DNA of 37,098 nucleotides from a virus (IMGVR_UViG_3300042879_003287:1-37098), one strand, 5' to 3'; counted from the stretch's first letter, positions 8,315 through 17,165 are shown. The notes: generated by a model from the sequence alone, not told the origin. A program made the numbers and translations.

Positions 8315-10104
8315 TCTCGTGGGAAACCACCGTTGCGCCCCAGACTTCTTTTAGCGGGTCAAGCGAGCAGTCCACGATTCGCAACCAAAACCCTGGTGGT
8401 GGCGCTTCTATTACTATCACTCAGCGCGCAACATTTACCTCGTCCTATAACTGGTCACGAACAGAATTCTCTTCGACATCTTCAGTGGCGGCGCACACTG
8501 GCGGCGGAAGCGGCAATTCGCAAAGCTACATTTCCGTTTTAGGCACAACAAATTCAACGCAGGGTAACAGCTACACTCGGCGCTCGGTAATGAACATTAC
8601 CTCAACCGAAACCACCCGCCAATACACCTACGGAGCGACGGGAACGCAAACGGTTGAAACAACAGCGCAAACCACGACAGCGATTGAGGGGGAGGAGCAA
8701 ACTTTTGTCTGGTCTGTCCCGACCACTTCCACAATCACCACCACCACGGGCTACGCAACAACCCTTGAAACTTGCCTCAGCACAACGACGGGGTCGGACA
8801 CGATTGCCACACCAATCCGCGCAACTGTCTATGTGGCCGACAAAAATGAGGCGCTCCTCGTTGCCCCCTCTTTTGCCGCCACCGATGCCAGTGGCTACAC
8901 GGCGGCAAGCGCCGTTCTCACAACGGCAACGCGCACAACTTTGATGCCGTGGACGCAAACCGCGGTTGCTCTGAAGGCCAACTCAACAGAAACAACATCA
9001 TACGAGCAGGCAGCAATATCTGGCTCGGTCTCATTTCACAGGCTGGCCTTTGGAAGCGAAACGCGGACAACGGTGACCAACTTTGCCTCTTTGCCGAACA
9101 AAACCGAGGTAACAAACTGGCAAACCTATGCGCTAAATACAAGCGCAGCATTTTTTACGGCGTTGCCAGCCGAAACCATCACGGCTACGGGGTCAGTTGT
9201 TTCTATCAGCAGTGTCGTGACATCAGTTGTTCAAACTTTCGGCACAACCTACGGATCATCTTACGCCACAACAGCATCAAGCGTGGCGATTGTGTCTCGT
9301 CAACAGACAGCGCCGTGGGTTGAGTCTTCCACTCAAGCAAACAGGCCCACCATTGGAGCAACAAATGGAAGCGGAACAAATACAACCGCCTACACATGGA
9401 CAATGTCATTCGACGCAACCACATCCAACGAGCTAACAACATTTGCCGCGCAGCCCCAAGGAGTTACCCTTTTTCGCTCAACAAATCAGTCGCAGATCAG
9501 CAGACAAAGAAGGTTTGTTGGTGGCGTTAGTGGAGGCAGTGCCGTCGCCGTGGGCTACACTTGCCAAGAACTCGGCCTCATTCCTTCATCTCCATTAGTA
9601 AGTCGAAGTGTGGCATCGCTGACGTGCGGAATTGTTGAGTATTCGCAAACTTATTCCACCGTCTATTCATTTGATGAAGAAACTTACGAGGGAACTTTAA
9701 ACAGCGCGGCTGGCACGGCCACAATTAATGGCCTGTCGGTCACCGCCCAACATTCAAGCACCACAGCAACCACAAGTTTTGTTGTCAGCGGATTTGGCGA
9801 CACAACTTATCGTTTTGCCAATTTGCTAACCTCAAAGATTGACGCTTCATCGCTCGGCCAAAGTGAAACTGTTTACGCCACGGCAATCAGTGGCGTTTAT
9901 TCTTCTGAAGCAACCACTTTTAGCACAACAGGAGGAGCTTCTTCTTGGGCAGTTGGCGGGGGATCACAGCCTGCTCTTTTCCCTTTAAGTTATTTGGGCG
10001 CTGGAACGGGCGCAACGCCTGACGCAATTCTTTGGTCAGTTTCTCGAAATTCGCACCCAAGCCACTCTGCTTTGACCGATGCCCAGGCGTATAGCCAACT
10101 TTGA
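8311..10104 (+). CDS. Very Ser/Thr-rich tail protein, possible glycosylation target
   Basis: This 597-aa protein has extreme composition: by my count about 39 of its first 100 residues are Ser or Thr, with very few Lys. It looks like a long beta-rich, mucin-like filament. I recognise no family domain. Its place between tail tip genes and fibre genes makes a tail fibre or tip adhesin likely. The next gene downstream is a glycosyltransferase and the one after a sugar-epimerase-like cupin; this arrangement makes it a candidate O-glycosylation substrate, which is my inference. The start at 8311 is set by ATGA overlap with the previous gene; the open frame extends upstream but only into that gene. 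Base composition is more AT-rich than its neighbours. Confidence 0.55.
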   Translation: MISWETTVAPQTSFSGSSEQSTIRNQNPGGGASITITQRATFTSSYNWSRTEFSSTSSVAAHTGGGSGNSQSYISVLGTTNSTQGNSYTRRSVMNITSTETTRQYTYGATGTQTVETTAQTTTAIEGEEQTFVWSVPTTSTITTTTGYATTLETCLSTTTGSDTIATPIRATVYVADKNEALLVAPSFAATDASGYTAASAVLTTATRTTLMPWTQTAVALKANSTETTSYEQAAISGSVSFHRLAFGSETRTTVTNFASLPNKTEVTNWQTYALNTSAAFFTALPAETITATGSVVSISSVVTSVVQTFGTTYGSSYATTASSVAIVSRQQTAPWVESSTQANRPTIGATNGSGTNTTAYTWTMSFDATTSNELTTFAAQPQGVTLFRSTNQSQISRQRRFVGGVSGGSAVAVGYTCQELGLIPSSPLVSRSVASLTCGIVEYSQTYSTVYSFDEETYEGTLNSAAGTATINGLSVTAQHSSTTATTSFVVSGFGDTTYRFANLLTSKIDASSLGQSETVYATAISGVYSSEATTFSTTGGASSWAVGGGSQPALFPLSYLGAGTGATPDAILWSVSRNSHPSHSALTDAQAYSQL

Positions 10105-10125
10105 CATTCTGCCCGCCCGCGAGTG
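10101..10125 (+). promoter_or_regulatory. TTGACA-type start element, copy at the third glycosyltransferase
   Basis: TTGACA at 10101, again with the upstream TGA stop inside it, is followed by CGCGA and the GTG at 10123, 22 nt after the first T. It is a weaker member of the set (slightly longer spacing and GTG start). Confidence 0.5.
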
Positions 10126-11154
10126 CTGGCGATAGCAACATACGCAACCAAGAGCTATTTCCACTGTTGGCCGCAGGCTCTAAGGCGCATCGCTGCCGCC
10201 GCCGGGCATCACGCCGAAGCGCATTTCATCTTGGCGACCGATCAGAGCGACGAGGCGAAGCAGGCTATTGAAGCAGCGCGCCACGAGCTACCCGAAGGGT
10301 GGCGAATCCAAGCCGTGCAGCTTCCGCTCGATGACGGGGGAGTCGAGGGAAAGGACTACCAAGTAGAGGCGCAGATGCGGATTGCCGCCCTGCAAGGGGC
10401 CGCTTTTGCCGCCGCTCGCAAAATCCGCGCCTCGATGCTGTGGAGCGTCGAGGCCGACAACCTTGTCCCTGCCGATGCCCTCCGAGTGGCCGAGTGGACG
10501 TTGCAAATGCCGCAGGCGGATGGCTCGCCTTACTATGAGGTGGCGGCGGTAACGTATCCCAACGGCTTATTTCTCGGAGGCAATGGGACGCCACAGCACC
10601 CGATTGCCGAAGACTTCACCGAGAAGGAGCGCAAGCTGCCGCCGCGCCTCGCCCGCGCTTTGGAACTATGCCGGGAACGCCTAAAGTCCGAGCCAACCAG
10701 CGAGAAGGAGGGCAAGCGGTTGGGCCGATTGCATGAGCGGGTAAAGAAATGCGCGCCCGATGGCAACGTGTTTGAAGTCACGGCCAAACACGGCTGGAGG
10801 CGCAGGGGATGGCTGGACTTTGCGTTCCCCGGAATCGGTCGCGGGGCCATTGTGCAGTCTGATTGGTGCGGGCTTGGCTGCACACTCATGTCGGCCAAGG
10901 CATTGGCGCTGGCCGAGTTTAGCGGCTACGACGGGCGAGGGACGCAAGACCTGTTCCTTTGCTGGCATAGGTGGCACCCGGCAGGGCTTCGAATTGCCTG
11001 CATCCCTCACACGGCGGCGGATCATGTGAAGCGCAAGGCCAAGGACGCACCCGCAGACGCACCCGAATATACCCATTTCCGCGCCTACCACGAAACAGAA
11101 GGCGAATATCGCGGCCACCTCCGCGTTCGTCAGCAGGAATGGATGCCATGTTAG
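10123..11154 (+). CDS. Probable glycosyltransferase (GT-A fold)
   Basis: This 343-aa protein has the layout of a GT-A glycosyltransferase: an N-terminal strand-helix start (LAIATYATKSYFHCWPQAL), an acidic motif SVEADNLVPADAL with E110 and D112 in the DxD position, and a C-terminal GTQDLFLCWHRW followed by IACIPHTAADHV, resembling the catalytic-base and final His motifs of the fold. It uses a GTG start in the recurring TTGACA-type junction. It overlaps the RmlC-like gene downstream. Placed right after the Ser/Thr-rich protein, it may decorate that protein; this is inference. It might instead modify host polysaccharide. Confidence 0.68.
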   Translation: MLAIATYATKSYFHCWPQALRRIAAAAGHHAEAHFILATDQSDEAKQAIEAARHELPEGWRIQAVQLPLDDGGVEGKDYQVEAQMRIAALQGAAFAAARKIRASMLWSVEADNLVPADALRVAEWTLQMPQADGSPYYEVAAVTYPNGLFLGGNGTPQHPIAEDFTEKERKLPPRLARALELCRERLKSEPTSEKEGKRLGRLHERVKKCAPDGNVFEVTAKHGWRRRGWLDFAFPGIGRGAIVQSDWCGLGCTLMSAKALALAEFSGYDGRGTQDLFLCWHRWHPAGLRIACIPHTAADHVKRKAKDAPADAPEYTHFRAYHETEGEYRGHLRVRQQEWMPC

Positions 11155-11576
11155 CCGAGATCCGCCCACTCACCGCCCACCTCGATGAGCGGGGCAAGCT
11201 CACCGAAATCTTCCGCGCCTCGGATGACGCGCACGGATTCGGCCAAGCCTACATCACGACTTGCGCGGCGGGTGTGGTGAAAGCCTGGCACCGCCATCGG
11301 CTGCAAGTGGATCGCTGGTATTGCGTGGCCGGGGCGGCGAAAGTCGGCATCTGGGACGCCGAGGCCATGCGCGGCCAGACGATCATCCTTTCCGCCGACA
11401 CGCCGCAACTTTTGACCATCCCAGCAGGCTTGTTCCACGGATTCACGCCATGTCACGGCCACCGCGAGGCGGCGATCCTTAACCTACCATCCTGCGAATA
11501 TGATCCCGCCAACCCCGACGAGGAGCGACGTGGGCCGTTGGCTTTCCCGTTTCAGTGGGCCGTAGAGTCGCGCTGA
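11148..11576 (+). CDS. RmlC-like cupin (dTDP-4-dehydrorhamnose 3,5-epimerase family relative)
   Basis: This 142-aa protein has the signs of a sugar epimerase-type cupin: RPLTAHLDERGKLTEIFRA at the N-terminus, then KAWHRHRLQVDRWYCVAG with paired His and the Q-x-D, a Gly-rich turn, and IPAGLFHGF with the late cupin His, ending in EYDPANPDEE. In RmlC relatives this fold changes the configuration of nucleotide sugars. It is shorter than full RmlC (about 180 aa), so the exact reaction is uncertain. It overlaps the third glycosyltransferase by 7 bases and probably supplies or edits its donor sugar. An in-frame ATG at 11139 is an alternative start. Confidence 0.75.
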   Translation: MLAEIRPLTAHLDERGKLTEIFRASDDAHGFGQAYITTCAAGVVKAWHRHRLQVDRWYCVAGAAKVGIWDAEAMRGQTIILSADTPQLLTIPAGLFHGFTPCHGHREAAILNLPSCEYDPANPDEERRGPLAFPFQWAVESR

Positions 11577-11580
11577 CACT

Positions 11581-11614
11581 TTGACACAGAGGGCGAGGGC
11601 AGGAGTCCTCTGTG
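11581..11614 (+). promoter_or_regulatory. TTGACA-type element with displaced start
   Basis: TTGACACAGAGG at 11581 and GCGAGGGC before 11601 match the recurring element, but the base expected to begin ATG is followed by GG, and the usable GTG lies at 11612. A short GAG-rich stretch (GGCAGGAG) could act as a Shine-Dalgarno for that GTG. It looks like a decayed or altered copy. Confidence 0.45.
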
Positions 11615-12166
11615 CGCGTCTATATCAACCTCGACAGCAGCGAATTTGTCGTTTCGCCCGTCCTAACCCAACGGGTCAATACGCTGTTTTTCACCCGCCG
11701 CGACACGGTTCCCGTCGAGGTGCAGTTCGTGCGAGGCGCCTCTGTGGTTGAGTTGGGCGCGGGGGCCACGGGCGCGATCGGGATAAAAAAGACCTACACG
11801 GGCAGCTTTTTGGCCTCGGACACCGCTTGGACAAAGACGGGCACGGGCAGCGCCACGGTTTACCAATTTGATTTAAATCTCAACACAACCAGCTTGGACT
11901 CTGAGTTCAGCCCGGACGCAACGACTGACAGCATCACGGCCAAAATCGAAGTCACTTGGTCTGTTAGCGGAACCACCACCACCACGTTGCCAACTTCGGC
12001 GGTGATCTACAACGATGTGATTCGCGGCGGCGAAGGCGCGCCCGTCACTCCGGGTGGCGGAAGCGGTGGCGGCGCAATCTCCTCGTTCATCCTTGTCGCC
12101 CCCAACAGCGATCAATGGTCGGTCTCCATCGACAACAGCGGAGTTTTGACGGCAACCAAGCAATAA
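11612..12166 (+). CDS. Structural protein of the fibre/baseplate region
   Basis: This 184-aa protein is beta-rich and Thr-rich (a SGTTTTTLPTSAV stretch), with a Gly-rich linker GGGSGGG near residue 148-156 and a terminal strand pair SSFILVAPNSDQWSVSIDNSGVLTATKQ. The final segment resembles small tail-attached domains in fibre modules. It has no signal peptide. It starts with GTG after a displaced TTGACA-type element. Together with the 13294 gene it resembles baseplate upper/fibre attachment domains. I cannot name it more exactly. Confidence 0.4.
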   Translation: MRVYINLDSSEFVVSPVLTQRVNTLFFTRRDTVPVEVQFVRGASVVELGAGATGAIGIKKTYTGSFLASDTAWTKTGTGSATVYQFDLNLNTTSLDSEFSPDATTDSITAKIEVTWSVSGTTTTTLPTSAVIYNDVIRGGEGAPVTPGGGSGGGAISSFILVAPNSDQWSVSIDNSGVLTATKQ

Positions 12167-12167
12167 C

Positions 12168-13118
12168 ATGAAAACTCTCCTCACCCTCCTTTTCGCCACC
12201 CTCTGCGCGGCCACCGGCTACGGGCAGACCATGAAGGCGTTGTCTTACAATGCAAGCAACGGCGTTGTGGCTTATAGTGGGACGAATACGCTGGAGTTTA
12301 CAAACAAACCGCTGTTTGCAAGTGGAATTTCAGTGTCGGACGAGTTGTTTTTTGTTGACGCTGGATCAATATTTTTTGATGGCGATACAGATATTTCGAT
12401 AAATTCGTCCTACACATCAGAGCAGTGGCGAAACGCGATCGGCCTTGGCGCGACCAACAGCGCTACATTTGGAGCAATAACGGTCAATGACGGATCTGGT
12501 AACCACGAGCTAAGAATTACAGAGGGCGGATTTCTTGCGGTAGAAGGAACAAACGAACTTGGATCATTAGACCTTGAAACTCGTGGTTTCACTGGGGGAG
12601 TTTTCACATTTGAGCAGGGGCTACACAGCAGGGGAAACATCGTCATCACCAACCAGACCGCCACCAACAACGGGATTCTTTTCATCTACCGCACCAACAA
12701 CGAACCCTTCCTCGGCCTTGCCAACCTCATAGCGTCAAACAACACGACGATCAGCAACGAAACGCTTTTTCGCGTAGGCACCGCAGAGGCCACAAACCGC
12801 TCGGCGCAATTCGGATTCCGCAGCACCAACACCAACGGCAGCGGCGTGGCCGTGTTCAGCGTGTTTGGATACAACGCTTTGATGATGGTGGGCGCGGACG
12901 CCTCGACCAACGCCGTGATCTATTCGGGCGGCGGCACAAACAACGAAGTGATGACCCTTATCCGCGACGGAGCCACCGAGTTTGCCCGCCCGATCCGCTT
13001 TTCGACCAACGCCTCGACCCGCCCCGCGACCAACGCACCGGCCAACACGACCAACGTGGCCGCGTGGGTCGAGTTTCGCATCGGCACGAATTCTTACCGC
13101 GCACCGTTGTATCAATGA
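12168..13118 (+). CDS. Fibre-like protein with an N-terminal signal peptide
   Basis: This 316-aa protein begins with a clear Sec signal peptide: MKTLLTLLFATLCAATGYGQ, Lys then a hydrophobic core, with cleavage likely near residue 18-20. The rest is Asn/Thr-rich beta sequence with many TN steps and ends with AAWVEFRIGTNSYRAPLYQ, which looks like a fibre tip. A signal peptide is unusual for a tail protein made in the cytoplasm. It may be an exported decoy or host-surface protein, or a host gene captured and used in fibres. It starts 1 nt after the previous stop and overlaps the next gene by ATGA. The region around 12230-12620 is noticeably more AT-rich. Confidence 0.55.
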   Translation: MKTLLTLLFATLCAATGYGQTMKALSYNASNGVVAYSGTNTLEFTNKPLFASGISVSDELFFVDAGSIFFDGDTDISINSSYTSEQWRNAIGLGATNSATFGAITVNDGSGNHELRITEGGFLAVEGTNELGSLDLETRGFTGGVFTFEQGLHSRGNIVITNQTATNNGILFIYRTNNEPFLGLANLIASNNTTISNETLFRVGTAEATNRSAQFGFRSTNTNGSGVAVFSVFGYNALMMVGADASTNAVIYSGGGTNNEVMTLIRDGATEFARPIRFSTNASTRPATNAPANTTNVAAWVEFRIGTNSYRAPLYQ

Positions 13119-13297
13119 TCCACGAGCTTTCAGATTTCTTTACCCGCCCCACCGTGGCCGTAGCTTCTTCACTCGGTAGCGTCATCGTCTCGCTGCTTCC
13201 GCATTTGGAGACAGGGATGAGGCTTGGCACACTTTTTTGCGGCCTCGCCATCGCCGTGCTGGCCTTGGGCAAAGCATGGAGGGATCGGAACAAATGA
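13115..13297 (+). CDS. Small two-TM protein, holin candidate
   Basis: This 60-aa protein has two hydrophobic segments, TVAVASSLGSVIVSLLP (about residues 12-28) and TLFCGLAIAVLALGKAW (about 39-55), and a charged C-terminus (RDRNK), the layout of small class II phage holins. It lies between fibre genes and is not next to the amidase, so an alternative is an anti-holin or a membrane protein involved in adsorption or entry. The start at 13115 comes from ATGA overlap with the upstream stop; the frame is open further upstream but inside the previous gene. Confidence 0.5.
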   Translation: MIHELSDFFTRPTVAVASSLGSVIVSLLPHLETGMRLGTLFCGLAIAVLALGKAWRDRNK

Positions 13298-13659
13298 GCG
13301 CCTGCACTTCCTCACAAGCCGATCTGTGCTGGACGCGGGGCGACTCCGGGCGGCTCGATGTGTCGGTCAAAGACGCGGACGGCACGGCCTACAACTTAAC
13401 GGGCAGCACGCTTTTCTTAACAGTGAAGAACGCGCTCACCGATGCGGATTCTGCCGCCGTGATTCGAAAAGAAGTCACCTCGCACAGCAACGCGGCGGGT
13501 GGGATTTCGCATTTTGATCTTCTGACCACGGACAACGCCACGGCGGGCACTCGTTACTACGATGTGCAGTTAAAGGACTCGACCAACAAAATCTACACGC
13601 TTTTCGGCGGTCTGTGGAAAGTCCTCTCCGACGTAACCACCCGCACCGCACCGCTCTAA
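13294..13659 (+). CDS. BppU-like baseplate/fibre-attachment domain protein
   Basis: This 121-aa protein has a pattern I associate with baseplate upper/fibre N-terminal domains: RGDSGRLDVSVKDADGTAYNLTGSTL followed by GGISHFDLLTTDNATAGTRYYDVQLKDSTNKIYTLFGG and a final strand. This beta-sandwich often links fibres to the tail tip. It starts by ATGA overlap at 13294 and ends 1 nt before the long fibre gene starts, so it likely forms part of the same fibre complex. The call rests on pattern recognition and not on a catalytic motif. Confidence 0.5.
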   Translation: MSACTSSQADLCWTRGDSGRLDVSVKDADGTAYNLTGSTLFLTVKNALTDADSAAVIRKEVTSHSNAAGGISHFDLLTTDNATAGTRYYDVQLKDSTNKIYTLFGGLWKVLSDVTTRTAPL

Positions 13660-13660
13660 A

Positions 13661-15553
13661 ATGGCCGCGTATCACAAAGTCGAGGTCAGTCTGAACACCA
13701 ACGCGGTTGAGGTTGGTATTCCTTCGCCGCAAACAGTCAATGTTGTCGTGCCGACCATAGGCCCGGCTGGGCCTGTCGGCAGCGTTGGCCCCGTTGGGCC
13801 TCAAGGCCCACAGGGAGTGCCAGGCACCGGGCTGGAAGTCCTGACCACGCAGGGCGACATTCTTTACCAAGGAGCGTCTACCGGGCAGCGCCTCCCCATC
13901 GGCACAAGCGGCCAAATCCTCAAAGTCGCCGCCAGCGGAATCCCCGAATGGGGCGCAGCCCCGGCGTCGGGCGTGTCCTCGGTGAATGGCGAAACGGGCG
14001 CAGTCACAATCACCGCAGCCTCAATCGACGCCGCCAACGCAAATCACTCGCACCAGCCAGCGGATGTCTTTGCCGACGCGGCAAAAGTCACCTCTTCTTC
14101 CGCAATCTTTGCAGGGATCTATTTTCGCAACGGCGACGATAACGGCAAAGGGCTTTACGAAGACCCGGACAGCCGAAACTACTTCTGGTGGGACAGCGAT
14201 CTCAGCAAATGGTTTCTTGCCAATGCCGCAGACGCCAGCCGCTTTGAGAGCAGCAGCAACACGCTATTTCCGTGGCAGGCGACAGGCTGGACGCCGATTT
14301 CCCCGCAAACGGGAACCCTCACCGTGGCCCAAGCTAATCTCTATGAGGCGTCCGGGGCTTCGGCCAATGAGTCGCTGTTAAGAACTCCAAAAAGCGGCAA
14401 CGCCACAAGCGGTCAGCTTGTCTTGGGCTCCGATTCCCGCCTTTCCGACAGCCGCACTCCAAGCAGCACCCTCGCGCACGCCGCAAGCCATTCGGCGGGT
14501 GCTAAAGCATTCTTTTTGGGGACTGTTGGCGGTGCTCCAGACACGTTTTCCATTATTGCAGATAATGTCGGCGCTGCTGGAAACAGCATTTCTTTTTCTT
14601 TTAACGGCTCGACTGACATTGATTCAGCCGTGAATGCGTGGAATGCGGCAAATCCATCAAATACGGCATCTGTTATTTCGTTATCTGGAGATGGAACACA
14701 AGTTCCCAGCAACGGCCAAACCATTACATTGTCTGGAGGCGTAAACCTTGGCAGCGATCCAATTGTTAGTCCTGTTTTTGAAAAGGTAACAATAGCCAAT
14801 GATGATGAGGACGTTTCAGTTCTTTCTCTAACAAAACTCACACAAAACATTATTGAGTTTGCCACACAAGAGCTTTCAATAAACCACACAGGCGGTAACG
14901 ATACGCCATACATATCAGTAAGCGATGGAACAGATGAGGCGCTGCTTGGTCTTCGCCAAGGCGAAATGTTTTTGCAAGGCAGCAACCCCAATGTCCGCAT
15001 TGAGCAAAATGGTGGCGCGCTTGCCAACATCCTTATGGCAAGCGCCAAACTTGTTGACGATTTGGGCTTTGACGAGCAAGGGCCATATACTGCGACAATA
15101 GATGTTCAAGAGCAGCTTACAGACAACGTAACCCTCACGATTCCCGACCAGTCGGGAACTCTCGCAGTCGTTACAGACATCCCAACCACCGCAGGAGATG
15201 TTGGCGCGGTAGCGGCAGGAGCCATCACCACCTCTGGCCTCACCCAAGCCACGGCGCGTCTAATCGGAAGGACGAGCAGCGGCACAGGTGCCGTCGAGGA
15301 GATCCAAATCGGCACGGGCCTTTCGCTGTCGGCGGGGGAGCTTTCGGCAACGGGCGGAAGTGGCGGCGGAGAAGTCCGCAGCGATTTCGTCAGCCCTTAC
15401 ACCTACACGGGCCTCGCAGACGCGGGCACCAGCGAATCCACCGCAAACTGGACAATCCGCCGCAGTGAATACAACTCGGCAGGAACCTATGTCGCCACGC
15501 TTACCGCATCCGCTGTCCAGTGGGCCAATCGCTTAACCGCCTCTTACGCTTAA
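13661..15553 (+). CDS. Tail fibre with collagen-like segment
   Basis: This 630-aa protein has Gly-X-Y triplets at about residues 34-55 (GPAGPVGSVGPVGPQ and on), a trimeric collagen-like stem, followed by fibre-type repeats with TLAHAASHSAGA and other beta-rich blocks, and a C-terminal SGGEVRSDFVSPYTYTGLAD with the tip sequence NWTIRRSEYNSAGTYVATLTA. The collagen stem and C-terminal tip point to a homotrimeric receptor-binding fibre. The middle (about 14480-15120) is more AT-rich than the ends, which suggests domain exchange. The start at 13661 lies 1 nt after the previous stop. Confidence 0.75.
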   Translation: MAAYHKVEVSLNTNAVEVGIPSPQTVNVVVPTIGPAGPVGSVGPVGPQGPQGVPGTGLEVLTTQGDILYQGASTGQRLPIGTSGQILKVAASGIPEWGAAPASGVSSVNGETGAVTITAASIDAANANHSHQPADVFADAAKVTSSSAIFAGIYFRNGDDNGKGLYEDPDSRNYFWWDSDLSKWFLANAADASRFESSSNTLFPWQATGWTPISPQTGTLTVAQANLYEASGASANESLLRTPKSGNATSGQLVLGSDSRLSDSRTPSSTLAHAASHSAGAKAFFLGTVGGAPDTFSIIADNVGAAGNSISFSFNGSTDIDSAVNAWNAANPSNTASVISLSGDGTQVPSNGQTITLSGGVNLGSDPIVSPVFEKVTIANDDEDVSVLSLTKLTQNIIEFATQELSINHTGGNDTPYISVSDGTDEALLGLRQGEMFLQGSNPNVRIEQNGGALANILMASAKLVDDLGFDEQGPYTATIDVQEQLTDNVTLTIPDQSGTLAVVTDIPTTAGDVGAVAAGAITTSGLTQATARLIGRTSSGTGAVEEIQIGTGLSLSAGELSATGGSGGGEVRSDFVSPYTYTGLADAGTSESTANWTIRRSEYNSAGTYVATLTASAVQWANRLTASYA

Positions 15554-15575
15554 CAACTAACCGAAGAACAAAACT

Positions 15576-15893
15576 ATGATCGCTACAACTCCTCTTGAAA
15601 TCGACGGCCAGACCTACGACCGCTGGTCGCTCAACCTCGCCATCACGGGCAAATACAAAGCAGACGGCTCGCCCGATGCGTCGATTGCGATGCGCCTTAT
15701 CCCCACGCGCATAGCACACGCGACCACCGACGAAGAAGGCAACGCCGTTCTCGCCCAAACCGTCACCGCCGACAGCAATGCCATCGGCATCCTGCGCGGG
15801 TATCTCTCGGAGGTTAATGACCCCGCCGAAGCCGCTTGCGTCTCGGCCATCACCACCGCGTTGCAAACCTTCATCGCCGCCAAGGGGTTGTAA
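15576..15893 (+). CDS. Small fibre-associated protein
   Basis: This 105-aa protein lies between two fibre genes. It begins TPLEIDGQTYDRWSLNLAITGKYKADGSPDASIAMRLIP and ends with a helical AACVSAITTALQTFIAAKGL. It resembles small proteins encoded next to phage fibre genes (fibre assembly or accessory proteins) but has no known motif. There is no signal peptide. The 22-nt gap upstream has no TTGACA-type element and only a weak A-rich leader; the next gene follows 3 nt after its stop. Confidence 0.42.
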   Translation: MIATTPLEIDGQTYDRWSLNLAITGKYKADGSPDASIAMRLIPTRIAHATTDEEGNAVLAQTVTADSNAIGILRGYLSEVNDPAEAACVSAITTALQTFIAAKGL

Positions 15894-15896
15894 GTC

Positions 15897-17165
15897 ATGG
15901 CAAACTATTTCGCCAGAAAAGCGGGCAATATCAATGCTACCGATGTCTGGGCCACCACGCCCGCAGGATCGGCGGCGGATGTGTTTTCGACTTTTACCAG
16001 CAGCGATGTGCTGCACTCCAACAACTTTGCCATCACGGTCAACGTCTCGACTACGGTGGGCGAGGTGCGGAATGACAATGCCAATAGCGCCACGGCGGGT
16101 GGATCATTTGCTTTACAAAATGGCATTACGCTGACGGCGGATGCTTTTGCTGGAACAGCAAACGCTCAAACTGTAACTTATGCTGGAACAGTCGGCAATT
16201 CTGCATCTTTCGTGGGTGATGCCACTTCTGGCAGCGGAGCAAATAGTCGGGCACTAGAAAATAGTTCCACGGGAACACTTAATATTACAGGCAATGTGAC
16301 GGGCGGATCGGCATCGGCTGCTCACGGTGTTAATAATACATCTACGGGAACTGTAAATATTACAGGCAATGTGACGGCTGGATCGTCAACAGGCGTCAAC
16401 GGAGCCAATAACAACTCTACGGGCACTATAAATATCACAGGCAATGTCGTAGGCGGCGGCGCAAATACGGCCAACGGTGCCAATAACGTCTCTACGGGCA
16501 CAATGACGATCACGGGCAACGCCACAGGCGGAAGCGTTGCTGGTGCCCTTGGTGCCAATAACGCCTCTACGGGCACAATGACGATTGTCGGTAGTGCTTT
16601 CGGCTCCAACAACGCCATCGGAGCCAACAACGCCTCCACGGGTATCCTCAACGTAAAACGCGCAGTCGGCAACGACTTTGGTATCGGAGCCACGGGCATG
16701 GCGTCTGTGGCGGGCGTGGTCAGTGCCGTAGTAGGAGCGCAAACTCGCGTTGAAGAATTTGAATACGGTCTGCTCGGTCAAGCCCCGACCACAGGGGCCG
16801 TAAGCTGCCCCGATCAAACGACCAACGTGTGCTTGGTGCATCGTTTGAGCAGCACCAAGAAAACGCTTATCGACGCAGCTTCCGTGTCTGGCGCACTGCC
16901 AGCCGCAGGCGACGTTCGCTTCGGGACAACTTTTAACCAAGGCAGCACCACAGGAACCCTGCGTGTTCCCGCTGCTGGCAGCGTGGCGCTTGGCGTGTTG
17001 GTGGATAACACCACAGGCACCGCCGTCCTCACGCCTGCCGCCGTATGGGATGCACTGACGAGCGGGATGACTACTTCGGGCAGCATCGGGGCGCGGCTTA
17101 AAAATGCGGCCACGCTGGATTCGACGGGGCAACAACTGGCGGATGCGCTTTCGCCTGTGCCGTAA
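15897..17165 (+). CDS. Tail spike/fibre with tandem 25-residue repeats
   Basis: This 422-aa protein has a beta-rich N-terminus, then 25-residue repeats each carrying STGT..ITGN (about residues 122-244), as expected of a trimeric beta-helix or coiled stalk. The C-terminal part, RVPAAGSVALGVLVDNTTG followed by AVWDALTSGM, resembles the end domains of phage fibre proteins in which Ala/Thr-rich triplets form a tip. Its position next to the collagen-like fibre suggests two receptor-binding proteins. The repeats are described as a separate feature. The start at 15897 is 3 nt after the previous stop. Confidence 0.68.
   Translation: MANYFARKAGNINATDVWATTPAGSAADVFSTFTSSDVLHSNNFAITVNVSTTVGEVRNDNANSATAGGSFALQNGITLTADAFAGTANAQTVTYAGTVGNSASFVGDATSGSGANSRALENSSTGTLNITGNVTGGSASAAHGVNNTSTGTVNITGNVTAGSSTGVNGANNNSTGTINITGNVVGGGANTANGANNVSTGTMTITGNATGGSVAGALGANNASTGTMTIVGSAFGSNNAIGANNASTGILNVKRAVGNDFGIGATGMASVAGVVSAVVGAQTRVEEFEYGLLGQAPTTGAVSCPDQTTNVCLVHRLSSTKKTLIDAASVSGALPAAGDVRFGTTFNQGSTTGTLRVPAAGSVALGVLVDNTTGTAVLTPAAVWDALTSGMTTSGSIGARLKNAATLDSTGQQLADALSPVP
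16260..16670 (+). repeat. In-frame tandem repeat in the fibre gene (75-bp units)
   Basis: Units begin at 16260, 16335, 16410, 16485 and 16560 (75 nt each; the fifth is 69 nt), and a partial sixth at 16629. All begin with Asn and carry the STGT motif. Sequence similarity is highest between adjacent units, consistent with expansion by unequal recombination, so the copy number could vary. Confidence 0.85.
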
